DNA of 15,125 bases from NCBI GenBank assembly GCA_964637705.1, contig CAZWVM010000081.1, positions 1 through 15,125 on the forward strand, read 5' to 3'. The notes under the pieces were generated by a model, which ran no database searches, had not been told where the DNA came from, and saw nothing but the letters and a program-made list of their open reading frames with translations. This document shows, piece by piece, positions 13,833 to 15,125 of the stretch; positions within the stretch are counted from its first letter, which is position 1, and the number at the start of each line of letters is the position of its first letter. The stretch is from CAZWVM01 sp964637705 (GTDB taxonomy: Bacteria; UBA8481). The translations under genes and the position numbers were made by a program.

Positions 13833-14743
13833 TTGAGGAGATTCGTGGCGAACTCGGCCGGGTCGAAGGGGAGGAGATCTTCGACGCTCTCGCCGACGCC
13901 GACGTAGAGCACGGGCCGCTTGAGCGCGCGGACGGCGGAGAGCACGACGCCGGCGCGGGCGGTGCCGTCGAGCTTGGTGACGACGAGACCGGAGAGCGGG
14001 AGGACGCGCCCGAATTCCTGCACCTGCCTCAAGCCGTTCTGCCCGACGGTCGCGTCGAGGACGAGCAGGGCGTCGACGTTCTCGCGGAGCTTCCGGACCA
14101 CGCGCAGGACCTTCTCCAGTTCGGCCATGAGGTTGGACTTGGTATGGAGGCGGCCGGCGGTGTCGATGAAGACGCGGTCGGCCTTGCGCGCGATCGCGGC
14201 CTGGACCGTGTCGAAGGCGACCGCGGCCGGATCGGCGCCCTCGGCCTGCGCGATGACCGGGACGCCGATTCGCTCGCCCCAGATCTTCAATTGCTCCGTG
14301 GCGGCCGCGCGGAAGGTGTCGGCGGCGCCCAGCACGACGGAGCGGCCCTCGGCCTTCTCGCGCGCCGCGAGCTTGGCCGCGGTCGTCGTCTTGCCCGTAC
14401 CGTTGACGCCGGCGACGAGCGTGACGGAGGGGGCAGGCGCCGCGGCCGCGGCCGTGTGCGGCGCGGATTCCGATTCGAGGAGTCGGGCGATCCTCAGGGA
14501 GAGAGCCTCCCTGAGGGTCTCGACCGTGACACCGCCCCCGGCCTCGCGCTGCCATTCCTTGAGGGACGTCACCAGCTCCGCGGCGATCTCCGGTCCCACG
14601 TCCGCCAGGATCAGCGATTCCTCCAGCTCGTCCGCCGCCGCCTCGTCCATCACGCCGCGGCCGAGCGCGTGATCGACGAGTTTCGCGATGCTCGCGCGGG
14701 ACTTCTCGAGCCCCTTGCGAAGCCGCCCGACGATCCCGATCAC
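13829..14743 (-). CDS. ftsY: Signal recognition particle receptor FtsY
   Basis: A 304-aa SRP GTPase that docks SRP-bound ribosomes at the membrane translocon. The NG domain is complete: an N-domain four-helix bundle (residues 1-90), G1 G-V-N-G-T-G-K-T (112-119), D-T-F-R-A-A-A (142-148), D-T-A-G-R (194-198), T-K-L-D-G-T-A-R-A-G (256-265) and a C-terminal G-V-G-E-S-V-E-D-L-L-P-F segment. The long acidic A domain of E. coli FtsY is absent, as in many non-enteric bacteria; an Ala/Pro linker sits at 97-105. The start is GTG at 14743 with AGGAGG about 5 nt upstream. It overlaps the preceding gene's stop by GTGA and its own stop overlaps the ribD start, so all three are probably translated from one message. 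Confidence 0.96.
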   Translation of the reverse strand: MIGIVGRLRKGLEKSRASIAKLVDHALGRGVMDEAAADELEESLILADVGPEIAAELVTSLKEWQREAGGGVTVETLREALSLRIARLLESESAPHTAAAAAPAPSVTLVAGVNGTGKTTTAAKLAAREKAEGRSVVLGAADTFRAAATEQLKIWGERIGVPVIAQAEGADPAAVAFDTVQAAIARKADRVFIDTAGRLHTKSNLMAELEKVLRVVRKLRENVDALLVLDATVGQNGLRQVQEFGRVLPLSGLVVTKLDGTARAGVVLSAVRALKRPVLYVGVGESVEDLLPFDPAEFATNLLK

Positions 14744-15125
14744 GGTTCCTCCTCGCCCGGGACGGCTATGGCCCCCGCCCGGGTTTCCGCGATGCGCAGC
14801 CCCGCGAGCGCCAGGCCGAAGGAACCGAGGAGAAGGGCGAAGATCCAGATCGAGGTGGCGGTGTCGGACATGACCATGGAGAGTCCGAGGACGGAGGCGT
14901 AGGCGGTGACGAGGTAGAGGAAGAAGACCGCCTGCCGGTAGGGCATGATCTTGATGAGCCGGTGATGGATGTGGTTCCGGTCGGCCTGGAAGATGTTCCG
15001 GTGCGTGCGGTGACGCCTCACGATCGCGAGACTCGTGTCGACGACGGGGATCGCGAGCGCCGCGACCGGGACGAGGAGGCTCACCATGGTCGAGGCCTTG
15101 GTGAAGGAGAAGAGACCCATGGCGG
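14740..15125 (-). CDS. C-terminus of a WecA/TagO-like polyprenyl-phosphate sugar-1-phosphate transferase (partial)
   Basis: Only the last 128 or so codons are in the window; the gene runs past base 15125. The frame is open to the edge, and the ATG at 15118-15120 is internal to the family's pattern. Membrane segments alternate with short loops. The diagnostic motif is P-V-V-D-T followed by A-D-R-N-H-I-H-H-R-L, the conserved HIHHRL-type loop of MraY/WecA enzymes acting on UDP-HexNAc and undecaprenyl phosphate. The missing part would hold the DDxxD and NxxxxxDG elements. It likely starts O-antigen, enterobacterial-common-antigen-like or wall-polymer synthesis on the inner membrane. It overlaps ftsY by 4 nt and so is in one transcription unit with it. 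The sugar specificity is not determinable. Confidence 0.85.
   Translation of the reverse strand, partial: AMGLFSFTKASTMVSLLVPVAALAIPVVDTSLAIVRRHRTHRNIFQADRNHIHHRLIKIMPYRQAVFFLYLVTAYASVLGLSMVMSDTATSIWIFALLLGSFGLALAGLRIAETRAGAIAVPGEEEP

Noticed and set aside
13833..14555. N-terminal extension of the ribD frame across ftsY (minus strand)
   Set aside because: It is the out-of-frame shadow of ftsY: low-complexity Arg/Gly-rich translation. RibD begins naturally at the GTG at 13832.
1..15125. tRNA/rRNA genes, CRISPR arrays, insertion sequences or attachment sites
   Set aside because: No clover-leaf, direct-repeat array, transposase or terminal inverted repeats seen on reading the window; the gaps are too short to hold an unnoticed mobile element.

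Overview
This window is a high-GC bacterial chromosome segment with no stretch over 300 bases lacking a gene. The flagellar export chaperone FliS, a Maf-type flagellin glycosyltransferase and Shine-Dalgarno-led, tightly overlapping genes indicate a flagellated bacterium. A periplasmic lytic transglycosylase carrying DUF4124-like segments and a PmtA-like phospholipid methyltransferase point to a Gram-negative envelope, perhaps Acidobacteriota or a former deltaproteobacterial lineage. The phylum cannot be settled from the sequence alone. The FMN-dependent domain at about 8050-9050 resembles a family I associate with anaerobes.

Layout. (1) 1-1908, plus strand: 3' part of a type I pullulanase-like GH13 enzyme with an extra C-terminal glycogen-binding domain. 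It converges on a small membrane-protein gene (1927-2139, minus). (2) 2140-3392: a divergent intergenic region with a good sigma70-type promoter and a roughly 105-nt leader, then a TerC/Alx-family membrane protein. (3) 3491-12087, plus strand: a compact run of ten genes, many joined by 4-nt ATGA overlaps. In order: a 102-aa unknown protein behind an apparently leaderless promoter, a hexapeptide acyltransferase, an SpsF-type cytidylyltransferase, a PseG/SpsG-type nucleotide-sugar hydrolase, an HpcH/HpaI-type aldolase, a 738-aa ATP-grasp::FMN-dehydrogenase fusion, a Maf glycosyltransferase, FliS, a helical protein in the position where FliT or FlgN might be expected, and a lytic transglycosylase. 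(4) 12106-15125, minus strand: four overlapping genes. Read 5' to 3' they are the C-terminus of a WecA/TagO-like polyprenyl-phosphate sugar-1-phosphate transferase, FtsY, RibD and a PmtA-like methyltransferase.

How the genes fit together. The central run looks like a self-contained flagellin-glycosylation operon. SpsF- and PseG-type proteins and Maf are hallmarks of making a CMP-activated nonulosonic-acid-like sugar and attaching it to flagellin, which FliS escorts. Both ends of the run are visible, yet it has no NeuB/PseI/LegI synthase and no PseB/PseC-type dehydratase or aminotransferase. In the middle sit a pyruvate-type aldolase and a fused ATP-grasp/alpha-hydroxy-acid dehydrogenase. I infer a variant route in which the aldolase makes the C-C bond, the FMN domain oxidises an alpha-hydroxy acid and the ATP-grasp domain joins a carboxylate to an amine. 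This is a hypothesis.

The most notable local signal lies inside the fusion gene. AGGAG plus 6 nt plus ATG (8018-8031) falls exactly where a stand-alone FMN enzyme would start, next to an out-of-frame ATGA. This suggests either a recent fusion of two overlapping genes, dual initiation, or a sequence error.
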